Source: Aquimarina sediminis | GTDB taxonomy: Bacteria > Bacteroidota > Bacteroidia > Flavobacteriales > Flavobacteriaceae | Length of the DNA: 64,000 nucleotides | Assembly (NCBI RefSeq): GCF_002895435.1 | Contig: NZ_POYJ01000001.1 | Location: forward strand, 558,001 to 622,000 | Direction of reading: 5' to 3' | Shown: positions 7,665 to 17,616 of the stretch, in pieces | Position numbering within the stretch: position 1 is the first letter of the stretch | Layout: each line of letters starts with the position of its first letter | Program-made: the position numbers and the translations under genes | The notes under the pieces: model-generated | Databases searched by the model: none | Told to the model about the DNA's origin: nothing | Seen by the model: only the letters and a program-made list of their open reading frames with translations

Positions 7665-10646
7665 TTATAGTTTTATATCCTCATTTTTCTTCTCATAATT
7701 AAAAAGATAATCGATATCCATTTCTTTAACAACACCTAATTTGGATAAAGCTTCCATATCTGCTTCTTTTTTATTACCAATGACAAGAATATTGTATGTT
7801 TCGCCTTTAATATTTTCATTAAAGAACGATTTAAGGTCTGCCAACGTCATGTTTTTAATGGTTTCATACATCTCTTTACGGTTGTCATTATCAATTCCTC
7901 TTTTCTTAAGGCTTTCATATGACCAGAATATATTAGATTTTGTAATTCTTTTTGCCGCAATTTTCTTTAGTGTGGCTTCTTTGGCTTGGTTAAATTGCTC
8001 TTCAGCTTCGGGCATATTTGTCATCAAATCCATCATCGCATCTACTGCTTCTGGCATTTTGTTTGCCTGAGTACCTATATAGGCATATAGGTAGTTTGAA
8101 TCTCCTTTTTTACTAGCATTACTGTATTGCGAAAATGCTGAGTATGCTAAAGACTTTGACTCCCTGATTTCTTGAAATACAATTGAAGACAATCCACTTC
8201 CAAAATAGGTATTAAACAAGCTTGAAGCCGCCATTTTTTGAGGGTCAAATTCTGCTCCTTTGGCAAGAAATATCATTTCGCTTTGCACCATATCGTAGTC
8301 TACAAAATACACATTCCCACCTGTTTCTTTCTCTACATAGGTTGTTTTTTCTGGATAATCCTTCAATTCTCCATTTACTACATGATTTTTATCCAGAGAG
8401 GCTATTGCCAAGTCGATATCTTTTCCATAATAAAATACTCGTTGTTTTAGATTGTAAAGCCCTTTAATTTTATCCACTAATTCTTGAGGGTTAATTTCTT
8501 TTAATTCTTTAATAGTATAGATATTACGTAATCGGGACTTTTCACCGTATTTTCCATAATTCATAAGACCGTTCCAAAGAATATTTCTTTTTTGGGTTTT
8601 ACCATCTTGTCTTCCTTTTGCTATTTGATCTACGTACTTGCTATAAGCTTCTTGATCCGGGACTGCGTTTTTCCATAAATCTTCTAATAGCGCTAATCCT
8701 TTATCCAGATTTTCTTTTAATCCTGAAATCCCTACATGAGTTCTATCTGCGGAAGAGTTTATACTATAATTAATTCCTAGTTTATAGAATTCTTTTTTAA
8801 GTTCTTCTGGAGAATACTTATCAGTTCCTAAATAATCAAAATACCCAGAAGCAATTGATAACTTTTTATCATGATCAAATCCTAAGTCAAAAATTATATT
8901 CAGATCAAACAAATCATTGTTTTTATTCTCTATATAGGATACTGATATACCATTTTTGGTTTCTTTAGATTTGATAGCTGTCTTATAGTCAATAAACTTA
9001 GGTTGTAAAGGAGGTGTTTCTACCTTTCTAAAATCCTGTACAAATTTAGATTCTTTATCTCTATTTAGTTCTACTGGAGTAATTCCAGGGTTCTGTACTT
9101 TAACAATGTTTTTATCCTCCCCTTTTATTTTATGAACTTCTACATAGTTATTACCATAGTGTTTGTTTGCAAAATCAATAATTTCTTGTTTTGTAATCTT
9201 GTTCATCTGATCAAGCATTACCAAACGATCTTTCCAATCACTAAAGTGGATAAAAGTATCCAAATATTCATAGGCAGTAGCACTTGCATTTTCAAATTGC
9301 CTTACTCTGGTCAATTTCATATCATTTACGACTGCATCAATCAGCCAATCATCAAATTCACCCTTTTTAATTTTTTCAATTTCATTAAGTAATAACCCTT
9401 TAACTTCATCAAGAGTTTGTCCTTCTTTTGGGGATCCATACAACAGGTGAAACCCATAATCATTATCAAAATTGGTAAAAGATGATGCATTTTGCACCAA
9501 TTGTTTTTGATTTAGGTTCAGATCTATAAGTCCTGCTTGTGAGTTTGCTAAAATGTAGTCGATTAGTGTAACCATTTTTTCCTCTTCAGAACCAAAACCA
9601 TCAGTTCTAAATGCAACATATATAGATTCTGCTGTAGGTCCATATACTTCTTTTTTAACTGGTGAAGTTAAAGCCGGTTCTTTTGGAAAATCAGGATGCG
9701 TTACATCTTTAGACTTGTATCCACCAAATGCATCATTTACTTTTTTGACAGTACTGTCAAAATCTATATCGCCTACCAAAATAACTGCCATGTTATTTGG
9801 TACATAATACTTATCAAAATAAGCATGAATAGCTTCCATAGATGGGTTCTTTAAATGTTCAGATTTACCAATAGTGGTTTGTGTACCATAAGGGTGATTA
9901 GGATATAACCCTTCTAAAACAGCAAAATATTGCTTACGCCCATCGCTGTCTTGTCCACGATTGAATTCTTCATATACTGCTTCGAGCTCCGTGTGAAACA
10001 AGCGTAATACTACCTGACTAAATCTTTCGCTCTCAACGTTTAACCATTTATCCAATTCATTAGAAGGAATTTTGTTTACATAAACCGTTTGCTCGCTTGA
10101 TGTAAAAGCATTAGTTCCCTCTGCTCCTAATGAATTTACTAGTTTATCATACTCATTAGCTATAGATATTTTAGAAGCTTCTTGGGATACTTCATCTATC
10201 TTTTTATAGATTTCTTTCTTTTTTTCAGGATCTGTTTCTGCTTTGTGTTGCTCGTATAAGTCAGAAATTTCTTTTAAAAACACTTGTTCTTTTTCAAAAT
10301 CCTGAGTACCGATCTCATCTGTTCCTTTAAAAACCATATGCTCTAGATAATGAGCTAAACCAGTATTATCAGCAGGATCATAAGTCGAACCAGCTTTAAC
10401 AGCTATCAAGGTTTGAATTTTTGGTTCTTCTTCATTTTTTCCTAGATATACCTTTAATCCATTTTTTAAAGTATATAGCCTTAATCCTGTTGGATCATTA
10501 GTAACTGTTTCATAACTAAAACCAGCAGCATCGGTATGCTGTTCAGTTTTAATTTCTTGAGAAACATCTGTCTCTGATGTTGATTGTTTACAATTGCTTA
10601 CACCTATCGCTAGCAGCAAGAGTAAAACTGTTTTGAATAATTTCAT
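7665..10646 (-). CDS. M16 family zinc peptidase, probable lipoprotein
   Basis: About 993 residues form the two-repeat insulinase/pitrilysin fold. The inverted zinc motif HYLEH lies near residue 99, with the distal glutamate region ELEAVYEEFNRG downstream. The second half (from about residue 550) is the catalytically silent repeat. I choose the ATG at 10646, not the in-frame ATG at 10682, because MKLFKTVLLLLLAIGVSNC is then a clean lipoprotein-type signal with Cys19. Family members degrade peptides in the periplasm or at the outer membrane. It is transcribed alone, 261 bases from the oxygenase gene upstream. Confidence 0.92.
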   Translation of the reverse strand: MKLFKTVLLLLLAIGVSNCKQSTSETDVSQEIKTEQHTDAAGFSYETVTNDPTGLRLYTLKNGLKVYLGKNEEEPKIQTLIAVKAGSTYDPADNTGLAHYLEHMVFKGTDEIGTQDFEKEQVFLKEISDLYEQHKAETDPEKKKEIYKKIDEVSQEASKISIANEYDKLVNSLGAEGTNAFTSSEQTVYVNKIPSNELDKWLNVESERFSQVVLRLFHTELEAVYEEFNRGQDSDGRKQYFAVLEGLYPNHPYGTQTTIGKSEHLKNPSMEAIHAYFDKYYVPNNMAVILVGDIDFDSTVKKVNDAFGGYKSKDVTHPDFPKEPALTSPVKKEVYGPTAESIYVAFRTDGFGSEEEKMVTLIDYILANSQAGLIDLNLNQKQLVQNASSFTNFDNDYGFHLLYGSPKEGQTLDEVKGLLLNEIEKIKKGEFDDWLIDAVVNDMKLTRVRQFENASATAYEYLDTFIHFSDWKDRLVMLDQMNKITKQEIIDFANKHYGNNYVEVHKIKGEDKNIVKVQNPGITPVELNRDKESKFVQDFRKVETPPLQPKFIDYKTAIKSKETKNGISVSYIENKNNDLFDLNIIFDLGFDHDKKLSIASGYFDYLGTDKYSPEELKKEFYKLGINYSINSSADRTHVGISGLKENLDKGLALLEDLWKNAVPDQEAYSKYVDQIAKGRQDGKTQKRNILWNGLMNYGKYGEKSRLRNIYTIKELKEINPQELVDKIKGLYNLKQRVFYYGKDIDLAIASLDKNHVVNGELKDYPEKTTYVEKETGGNVYFVDYDMVQSEMIFLAKGAEFDPQKMAASSLFNTYFGSGLSSIVFQEIRESKSLAYSAFSQYSNASKKGDSNYLYAYIGTQANKMPEAVDAMMDLMTNMPEAEEQFNQAKEATLKKIAAKRITKSNIFWSYESLKKRGIDNDNRKEMYETIKNMTLADLKSFFNENIKGETYNILVIGNKKEADMEALSKLGVVKEMDIDYLFNYEKKNEDIKL

Positions 10647-10907
10647 ATGTATAATTATTGTTTTACAATGGTGAATACACACCTGAGTTAATTATATGAG
10701 TTAGTTTATAATTAATTTACTATAATACGCGTACTTAATATCAATGTTACAGTTTTTAAGTTTTATTTAACAAGAAATGTCCTAAATACAAAAGTTTAAA
10801 AAAGTAACAATACTAGTATAAAAACAATAATGTGAATGCTTATAAGAAGTTGATATCCTTATCCAATTAGGAGCAACTTTCCTTATCAACTAAGATCAAT
10901 CAATATT

Positions 10908-11873
10908 TTATTTTTTAAGACCTAGTTCTACCAAACGCTCATTTAGAAACTCTCCAGAGGTTATGTCTTCATACTTTTTGGGGTTTTCTGAAGAAATACA
11001 GCTTTCTAAGCAAGTCAAATCCATATTAGGGTTTGGATGTAAAAAAAAGGGCATTGAATATCGAGAGGTTTTTAACTTATTTAAATCGGTTGGATTTATC
11101 ACTCTATGTATAGTAGAGCGTAATTTGTCATTCGTTAAACGAGCCAGCATATCACCTACATTAATTACAATCTCATCGGGTGCTGGTTTAACATCTAACC
11201 AATCCCCTGCTAATGTTTGGGCTTGCAACCCATCTGCATTTGCCCCCATCAAAAGAGTGATTAAGTTTATATCCCCATGCGCAGCAGCTCTTACTGATTG
11301 AGGGTTTTTGAGATCGCTCTCATTTAAAGGATAATAGTGCAACAACCTCAAAATACTATTGCCATTTTCTATCTTATCATCAAAATAATTCTCTGGTAAA
11401 TTGAGATACAAAGCAATGGCTTTTAATAAATTTTTACCTGTTTTTTCTAATGTATTAAACACTTCTATCCCATATTTCTTAAAACCAGGAATTGTATCAG
11501 GCCATACATTTTGAGGATATCCAAAGTTACTCAATGTTGCCCTATCGGTTTCTTGACCAATATGATAAAATTCTTTTAAATCGGGAACCTTTCTTCCTTT
11601 GGCTGTTTCTATATTTTTAGCAATATAACCTCGTTGCCCTGAACTTTCTTTTTTTTGAAATTTCATTTTCTTCCCATCTGATAACGAAAAAAACGATTTA
11701 GCAGTTTCATAAAGTTTTTTTTTCAATTCGACCGAAACTCCATGATTAGCAACAATTGCAAATCCCATATTAGAAAATGAATCTCCAAAATCTTTAATAA
11801 ATTGATTTCTTTTATCTAAATCTTTTGATACAAAATCTAAATAATCTACCCTTTTTATACTGTTCTTATCCAT
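10908..11873 (-). CDS. Iron/2-oxoglutarate oxygenase, isopenicillin N synthase family
   Basis: This 321-residue protein has the N-terminal DIOX_N part (GFAIVANHGV, about 37-46) and the jelly-roll catalytic core. The iron ligands are H199, D201 (HGD) and H256 (STIHRV), and the 2-oxoglutarate-binding RxS is R271 and S273. The family hydroxylates or cyclises small molecules. It is the last gene of the nucleoside locus, 27 bases after the truncated LacI gene. Fungal pyrimidine salvage uses related oxygenases (thymine 7-hydroxylase, pyrimidine-nucleoside dioxygenases), so a base or nucleoside substrate is an attractive inference. Nothing in the sequence fixes it. Confidence 0.88.
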   Translation of the reverse strand: MDKNSIKRVDYLDFVSKDLDKRNQFIKDFGDSFSNMGFAIVANHGVSVELKKKLYETAKSFFSLSDGKKMKFQKKESSGQRGYIAKNIETAKGRKVPDLKEFYHIGQETDRATLSNFGYPQNVWPDTIPGFKKYGIEVFNTLEKTGKNLLKAIALYLNLPENYFDDKIENGNSILRLLHYYPLNESDLKNPQSVRAAAHGDINLITLLMGANADGLQAQTLAGDWLDVKPAPDEIVINVGDMLARLTNDKLRSTIHRVINPTDLNKLKTSRYSMPFFLHPNPNMDLTCLESCISSENPKKYEDITSGEFLNERLVELGLKK

Positions 11874-11900
11874 AATGACTTGTATTAATTTATTCTTTTA

Positions 11901-12311
11901 TTATTCTTGTTTTTTATTTACTTCTTTATCAGAAAACAGAACTATGATTCCTGCAATATCTCCTTTGATTCTGCTTTGTATTCTTGTATCAACATTTGCT
12001 TTATCATTTTCTAATTGATAATTAACCAATTCACACTTTTTTAACAAAGGGATACGAGCAATCTCTTTTACTATTTTGGTTACATCACAATCCTTATTTT
12101 TTGGAACAGATACACCAATTACATTTGGTATTTGATACTTTAAATATTTGGCCAAAAAATTGGGAACGTAATTATATATCGAAGCTAATTTCTTAACCTT
12201 TACTTTGGTATCATAACTTATATCTTCATCATCATGTAGTGCTTTTGATATTGTTGATACAGAAAACCCTGATATTTCTGATATATCTTTTAAAGTGACT
12301 CTCTTTTTCAT
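11901..12311 (-). CDS. Truncated LacI-type regulator: HTH plus a partial effector domain
   Basis: The 136 residues begin with a complete LacI helix-turn-helix and hinge (VTLKDISEISGFSVSTISKAL, YNYVPNFLAKYL), followed by only the first part of the sugar-binding domain (NVIGVSVPK ... IAGIIVLFS) before stopping at a run of Lys and Glu. A normal LacI protein has about 330-345 residues. No remnant of the missing part lies before the next ATG 27 bases on. It could be a functional mini-regulator lacking a ligand pocket, or a decayed gene. It is embedded in the nucleoside operon. Confidence 0.8.
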   Translation of the reverse strand: MKKRVTLKDISEISGFSVSTISKALHDDEDISYDTKVKVKKLASIYNYVPNFLAKYLKYQIPNVIGVSVPKNKDCDVTKIVKEIARIPLLKKCELVNYQLENDKANVDTRIQSRIKGDIAGIIVLFSDKEVNKKQE

Positions 12312-12419
12312 ATTTATAATTTGGTTAATGTATGCTTATATATTCTTTTATAATCACACTTTATATTTATTACATCAATAAAGCTTTATCTTCATATTTT
12401 TGTTATTGCCTAGATCTTA

Positions 12420-13640
12420 TTATTCCTTAGTATGCTTATATTTAAAAGTCCACATAAATGTAATTCCTGTGACTAGAGCATATATTGCGAATACATACCA
12501 TATGGTACTCCAATCCCTTACGCCATTTATTGTATAAAAATCAACTACAAAACCGCTTGCATATGCTCCTAATACGGCCCCAAAGCCATTCACCATCATC
12601 ATAAATAGCCCTTGTGCACTGGATCGTATTTTTGAATTGGCAGTTTTATCAACAAACAGTGAACCCGAAATAAAGTAAAAATCAAAGGCCATTCCGTAGA
12701 TTATCATAGATAAAACTAAAAACAATAAACCTATTCCCTCGGGACTTCCAATTCCAAAAAAACCGAAACGAAAGACCCAAGCGAACATGCTAATTAACAC
12801 AACCCTTTTAATACCAAAATTTTTCAAAAAATATGGTATTGCCAAAATAAAGACGACCTCAGATATCTGAGACAATGACATCAAAAAAACAGAGTGTTTA
12901 ACAACAAAAGAATCTTTAAAATCCAACTCAAAATCATTCAAAAATGGAACCCCCCATATATTTGTAATTTGCAAAGCCGCTCCCAAAAGAACAGAGAAAA
13001 GGAAAAAAACTGCCAGGTTCTTATTTTTTAGTAAAACAAAAGCATCCAAGCCATATCGTTGATACATTGTCTTATCATTGTTTTTCACGATAGGCATAGT
13101 TGGTAAAGTAAAGGCGTATATCCCCAGAATCAATGATGAAAAAGCGGCAATATAAAATTGTTCCTTACCTACTTTGTAGCCTGCCAAATCAATGATCCAT
13201 GCAGCAATTACAAAACCAATTGTTCCCCAAACTCTAATTGGCGGAAAGCTTTTAAAAGAGTCATACCCTCTACTTTCTAGATTATGGTATGAGATCGCAT
13301 TATTTAGAGCTAAGGTGGGCATATATATCATTGAAGTAATAAACATTAGTATATAAAATGAGTCAAAGTCTGTAACTCTAGTTAACAAAATAAATAGCCC
13401 TACAAGAAAAAGATGACTTATAGCCAGTAGTTTTTCTGCATTTAACCACCTATCTGCAATAATCCCCATAATTGGAGGCATAAATATTGATGCCAGTCCT
13501 AAAGTTGCATATACAGCACCAACCTGAACACCACTAAACCCCAAAGTCATCACCATATAGGCTCCAGCCGATAGAAGCCATGCTCCCCATGAAAAAAACT
13601 CGAGGAAGTTTAAAATCGTTAACCTTTTTTTTATATTCAT
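12420..13640 (-). CDS. NupG-type nucleoside:H+ symporter (MFS)
   Basis: About 406 residues with around twelve hydrophobic helices. The N-terminus MNIKKRLTILNFLEFFSWGAWL is the usual opening of the nucleoside permease family, which supports the ATG at 13640 over the ATG at 13670. IRVWGTIGFVIAAWI is a conserved internal phrase of the NupG/XapB group. It would import nucleosides across the inner membrane with protons. It lies between the nucleoside hydrolase and the truncated LacI gene, where nucleosides delivered by the TonB receptor would need it. Confidence 0.88.
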   Translation of the reverse strand: MNIKKRLTILNFLEFFSWGAWLLSAGAYMVMTLGFSGVQVGAVYATLGLASIFMPPIMGIIADRWLNAEKLLAISHLFLVGLFILLTRVTDFDSFYILMFITSMIYMPTLALNNAISYHNLESRGYDSFKSFPPIRVWGTIGFVIAAWIIDLAGYKVGKEQFYIAAFSSLILGIYAFTLPTMPIVKNNDKTMYQRYGLDAFVLLKNKNLAVFFLFSVLLGAALQITNIWGVPFLNDFELDFKDSFVVKHSVFLMSLSQISEVVFILAIPYFLKNFGIKRVVLISMFAWVFRFGFFGIGSPEGIGLLFLVLSMIIYGMAFDFYFISGSLFVDKTANSKIRSSAQGLFMMMVNGFGAVLGAYASGFVVDFYTINGVRDWSTIWYVFAIYALVTGITFMWTFKYKHTKE

Positions 13641-13780
13641 AATTTTAATATCACAGAATCTTACTTTCATTTTTTATTTAAGTAAGCAAAACACAATTCA
13701 AAACCTTGTTTTTCAAAAACATACAGAGTAATACTCTCTCTTCCTATTTGCTTAAAAAAAAGCAAAAGAATGCCCTTGTC

Positions 13781-13800
13781 AGAGAAATATGTATTTCTCT
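13781..13800. repeat. Short palindrome between permease and hydrolase genes
   Basis: agagaaata and tatttctct pair perfectly around the two bases tg. It lies in the 200-base spacer between the nucleoside hydrolase stop and the permease start and could be a processing hairpin or weak terminator. There is no U tract. Confidence 0.4.
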
Positions 13801-13840
13801 AACATCAAAAAAATGTTTAATACTTATAAAAGAATATCTC

Positions 13841-14770
13841 CTAAGACAGGGATTCGTAAAGTATTTTTAAAAAACCTTTTCTATCTACCTTTAGCACTAT
13901 TTCTGCATTCGGCTTTTTTAGTGTCGAACCAGTATAATCTATTGCACTTTGCCCTCTAGAATAATCGTCATTAGTTAGAATGGTCACATGTGCTTTTTTT
14001 ACCTCGGTGGCGATGGTTTTATCCAATGCTACTGCCATTGCAATTGGATCTGGCAAATCAAAACCTTTTATCAACGAACTATTTCTTGCATACTCATCAC
14101 ACTTTTTCTGAATATCAACACTGAAATTAGCCAAGGGAGTCCCTAATTCTCTAATTTTATTGGCATCTTCATTGTCGAATACTGCATATTTCCTTGAAAT
14201 ATCCCAACCGACCATTTTTATTGGCATTCCAGATTCGAAAACTATTTTTGCTGCTTCTGGATCCGCCCAAAAGTTATATTCTGCAATTGGAGTAACATTA
14301 CCTCTACCTTTTCCTACTCCTCCCATAATAATACATTCTTTTACTTTACTTGCAATAGAACTATCCATGAGCAATGCAACAGCAATATTGGTTAATGGTG
14401 CCAGACATACCAAAGTAATTTCATTTGGGAATTGATTAATCTTTTCTATAATTGCAGATACTGCATGTTTTTTTTCCGGGACAAATCCAGAAAGTGGTAA
14501 TCCGATATCCCCCATACCGTCTACTCCATGAACATGATCTGCAGTATTTAAGGTTCTCATCATCGGTTTATCTATACCAGGATATACGGGTATGTTTTTA
14601 TTACATAAAGACATCGTATACATTGCATTCTGTATTCCTTGTTTTAGTTTTACATTTCCTGCAACAAGTGTAAATCCTTCTATCTCTACATCTGGATAAT
14701 TCATTGCCATAATTAATGCTACAGCATCATCAGAAGCAGTATCGGTATCTATAATAAATTTTCTTTTCAT
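13841..14770 (-). CDS. Inosine/uridine-preferring nucleoside hydrolase
   Basis: This 309-residue enzyme cleaves the N-glycosidic bond of nucleosides, releasing ribose and a base. The calcium site DTDTASDDAVA (residues 8-18) is complete, and the family phrases NEITLVCLAPLTNIA, IIMGGVGKGRGN and EYNFWADPEAA are present. There is no signal peptide, so it acts in the cytoplasm, downstream of the permease. It starts 12 bases after the adenosine deaminase stops, so the two are co-transcribed. Base preference cannot be read from sequence alone; inosine made by the adjacent deaminase is the expected substrate. Confidence 0.95.
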   Translation of the reverse strand: MKRKFIIDTDTASDDAVALIMAMNYPDVEIEGFTLVAGNVKLKQGIQNAMYTMSLCNKNIPVYPGIDKPMMRTLNTADHVHGVDGMGDIGLPLSGFVPEKKHAVSAIIEKINQFPNEITLVCLAPLTNIAVALLMDSSIASKVKECIIMGGVGKGRGNVTPIAEYNFWADPEAAKIVFESGMPIKMVGWDISRKYAVFDNEDANKIRELGTPLANFSVDIQKKCDEYARNSSLIKGFDLPDPIAMAVALDKTIATEVKKAHVTILTNDDYSRGQSAIDYTGSTLKKPNAEIVLKVDRKGFLKILYESLS

Positions 14771-14782
14771 CTTGGGTTTTGT

Positions 14783-16384
14783 TTAATTTGTAAAATGCTC
14801 ATTCATTATTAGGTTTCCCTGATTTATAAATACATCCCAATCTTTTTTTAATTTTAAAAGCAATATTTCTTTCTTTTCATCAGTCAAACCGGCATAAGTA
14901 ATAGAATTTAAAACCAATTTTTTAATTGCTTTTAAATCCAGTTCCCATGCCATATATACCATCCAGAAATCATAACTCAATCCTTCATATCCAAATACTC
15001 CTGGATCATCACTACTAATAGAACATTGAATTCCATTCTCTAATAATATTCTTGCTGGGTGATTTCTCAGATCATTTACATAACCTAAAATTTGATTGCT
15101 GATTGGGCATACTTCTACAAGCATATTTTCATCTTTTACCTGCTTCATTACTTCGGGAAATAAAACCAAATTTAAGGCATGTCCAATTCTCTTATTCTTC
15201 AAAACTGAAGCATCTACAAGATTTGTATTTGTAATTGATTTACTTTCTCCAGCATGTAAAAAAAGTGGTAACTCTAATCCATGTTTTAAAGACAAAGAAT
15301 CTATCTTTTCCCAACTTTTTTCATAATAATTAATACTATTTCCTTTATCTTCTTCGGCTACAAGATCGAATCCAGAAATCATATCCGGGAATTTTTCTTT
15401 TAAATAAAATGCTTTATCAATCTCTTTATCAACTTGCTCAACATTAAAAAATTTAAAACTGGTATATATTAAACTAATACTTAATTCTTTTCCTTCATTA
15501 TTTATTTCTTTTACAATTTCCTTTAGGTCAAGTATCATTGTTTCTATTGGATAGCTACTCTTTTCTAAATCATACAAATGATCAAAAATCATTCTTATTT
15601 CTACATGAGACACCTTATCATCTATTAGATCTAAAAATGCTTTTTTATAATATGCTATAAAAATTGGTCTATAATTAAGTAATTGGCTGACTCTTTTAAA
15701 TCTTTTTTCGAACTCAACCCAATACTCCATATTGTCCGAAAGCGAAGTCCTTTTTAATACCAATAATTCATACAATTCAGTTTTAAAATTAATATTTGAT
15801 CTTACCTTATTTTTTAATAAAACAAACCCATCAGTAACGCTTTCTTCTTTTAAAACAGCTAGCTCTCCATAAATATGTTTATCGGTGTCTTTGCCAACAT
15901 ACACATAAGTGTTGGGAGTATTAATAGCCTCCTCTATAAGCCATTTTATATCTGTCATTCCAATACTATGAGTATGTAATAAACCTCCTTTAGGCATTAT
16001 TTCTAATACCTTATATAGAGTTGACGAATCAATAATGGGTTGAATGACGTGAAAAGGTTGATTGTAAAAGGCAATGTTATCTCTTTTGCGATTTTTTTCA
16101 AAAGCATCTCTATAGCTTTTTATTTTTTTATCTAATTCTAATTCTGCTTTAGTTAATTGAACATCAGTATCAAATGAGTATCTCTCTTGAATATCCACCA
16201 GTGTTTTTCTTTTTTCATTTTGAATATCATTTTGAGGTGTTACTTTTGGAGTGTTGTTCTCGTTTTTACAACCAAAAGAAACTAGGAATACTATTAATAT
16301 TGTAAGACTTTTAGATATAATACTTATCGTATTCGTCTTATGTTTTTGTATACATATCTTATATATTGTATTTTTTTTATTCAT
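14783..16384 (-). CDS. Exported adenosine deaminase-like protein
   Basis: The 533-residue protein has an N-terminal hydrophobic segment ending in VSFGC (Cys39), a probable lipoprotein signal, and a complete metal-dependent deaminase core: LLHTHSIG (zinc ligands H137, H139), LFLHAGES, RIGHALNL, EVCPISNQILG and SSDDPGVFG. The length and extra N-terminal region resemble the secreted ADGF/CECR1 branch rather than short cytosolic adenosine deaminase. It should convert adenosine or deoxyadenosine to inosine outside the cytoplasm. It lies 23 bases after ribokinase and 12 before the nucleoside hydrolase. Confidence 0.9.
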   Translation of the reverse strand: MNKKNTIYKICIQKHKTNTISIISKSLTILIVFLVSFGCKNENNTPKVTPQNDIQNEKRKTLVDIQERYSFDTDVQLTKAELELDKKIKSYRDAFEKNRKRDNIAFYNQPFHVIQPIIDSSTLYKVLEIMPKGGLLHTHSIGMTDIKWLIEEAINTPNTYVYVGKDTDKHIYGELAVLKEESVTDGFVLLKNKVRSNINFKTELYELLVLKRTSLSDNMEYWVEFEKRFKRVSQLLNYRPIFIAYYKKAFLDLIDDKVSHVEIRMIFDHLYDLEKSSYPIETMILDLKEIVKEINNEGKELSISLIYTSFKFFNVEQVDKEIDKAFYLKEKFPDMISGFDLVAEEDKGNSINYYEKSWEKIDSLSLKHGLELPLFLHAGESKSITNTNLVDASVLKNKRIGHALNLVLFPEVMKQVKDENMLVEVCPISNQILGYVNDLRNHPARILLENGIQCSISSDDPGVFGYEGLSYDFWMVYMAWELDLKAIKKLVLNSITYAGLTDEKKEILLLKLKKDWDVFINQGNLIMNEHFTN

Positions 16385-16407
16385 ACATACTTTCTTTTTA
16401 ATCCTTG

Positions 16408-17313
16408 TTACATAGAGATTTCATTTCTGTATGGCGCAGATGATTGCGCTCCCAAACGACTTACTCCTATTGAGGATGCTAAGTTGGCAAACTCTACAGC
16501 TTGCCTCCAATTCTTTCCTTCTGATAATGCAACAACTAATGCTCCATTAAAAATATCTCCTGCACCTGTAGTATCCTTTACTTCTACCTCTTGTATGGGT
16601 ACCAAAAACTGTTCTTCACTATTTTTAAAATAAGCTCCCTTTTCGCCTAAAGTAATAATTACATTTTGCACTCCTTTTTTAAGAAATACATCAGCTGCCA
16701 TAGATGCAGATTGTTCATTTTCTACTTCAATCCCTGTTAATAATGATGCTTCTGTCTGATTGGGTGTAATTAAATGTAATTTTTGATACACATGATCTTC
16801 TAAAGGGACAGTAGGCGCAGGATTTAGAATAATCTTCTTTTTCATATTATGACTTAGCTCCAGAGCATGTTCTACTGTACGATATGGTATTTCTAGTTGT
16901 ATCAATACAAAATTTGCTTTTTCTATAGCCAAACAACACGCATCAATATCTCGAGGTAAAAGGTTATCATTAGCTCCAGGTGTTATTACAATACAATTTT
17001 GCCCTTCATCATTTACCATAATTATTGCGGTTCCAGAAGGTAGGCTCGTATCTTGAAGAATATAATTAGTACGGATACTATCTTTGGAAAATTTTTCCTT
17101 TGATGTACTTCCGAATTCATCATTACCAACTTTTGTAATAAAAAAAACATCTCCTCCTAATCTTGATGCCGCTACCGCTTGGTTGGCTCCTTTTCCTCCA
17201 GAAAACATTTCAAAACTTCTTGCAGTGATTGTTTCTCCGGGCTTTGGAAAATACGGAGTTTGAAACACCATATCATGATTATAACTTCCTATTACAGTTA
17301 TAATTTTTTTCAT
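16408..17313 (-). CDS. rbsK: Ribokinase
   Basis: A 301-residue PfkB-family kinase. The N-terminal signature MFSGGKGANQAVAASRLGG and the C-terminal anion hole with catalytic Asp (DTTGAGDIFNGAL) are both intact, and ITVIGSYNHDMV is the ribokinase-type start. It phosphorylates D-ribose to ribose 5-phosphate, which here would come from the nucleoside hydrolase encoded two genes downstream. No ribose transporter is nearby, so nucleoside-derived ribose is the likely substrate. It is the first enzyme gene after the TonB receptor. Confidence 0.92.
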   Translation of the reverse strand: MKKIITVIGSYNHDMVFQTPYFPKPGETITARSFEMFSGGKGANQAVAASRLGGDVFFITKVGNDEFGSTSKEKFSKDSIRTNYILQDTSLPSGTAIIMVNDEGQNCIVITPGANDNLLPRDIDACCLAIEKANFVLIQLEIPYRTVEHALELSHNMKKKIILNPAPTVPLEDHVYQKLHLITPNQTEASLLTGIEVENEQSASMAADVFLKKGVQNVIITLGEKGAYFKNSEEQFLVPIQEVEVKDTTGAGDIFNGALVVALSEGKNWRQAVEFANLASSIGVSRLGAQSSAPYRNEISM

Positions 17314-17501
17314 TCTATATTCTTTTATCTATTAGTTTAAAACAATTTTACTTAGGTATTATTTACAAAACAGAATTTACAACACTCCTTCTCTTTCATT
17401 TACATACTTTGATGATAAATATCACAAATAAAAAGCTCTTAACTTGACTTTTTTAAATTTAGTAATACTTTCTATATACGTCTCAAAAAACATAATAATA
17501 C

Positions 17502-17590
17502 TTGAGTTAGATCTAAGAAAATATACATCAATATGAGTCATTTTCTATCTATAGCTAAATTCAAAGTAATATTCCCTAAATCTAACTCAA
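17502..17590. repeat. Inverted repeat after the TonB receptor gene, in the 303-base spacer
   Basis: The arms ttgagttagat (17502-17512) and atctaactcaa (17580-17590) pair perfectly; inside them gaaaat and attttc can pair again. It starts 27 bases past the receptor stop codon and precedes a T-rich stretch on the minus strand. It may be an attenuating terminator or processing site that sets receptor versus enzyme expression. I saw no gene in the rest of the 17314-17616 spacer. Confidence 0.5.
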
Positions 17591-17616
17591 ATTATAAATC
17601 AAAGGGCTACATTTTT

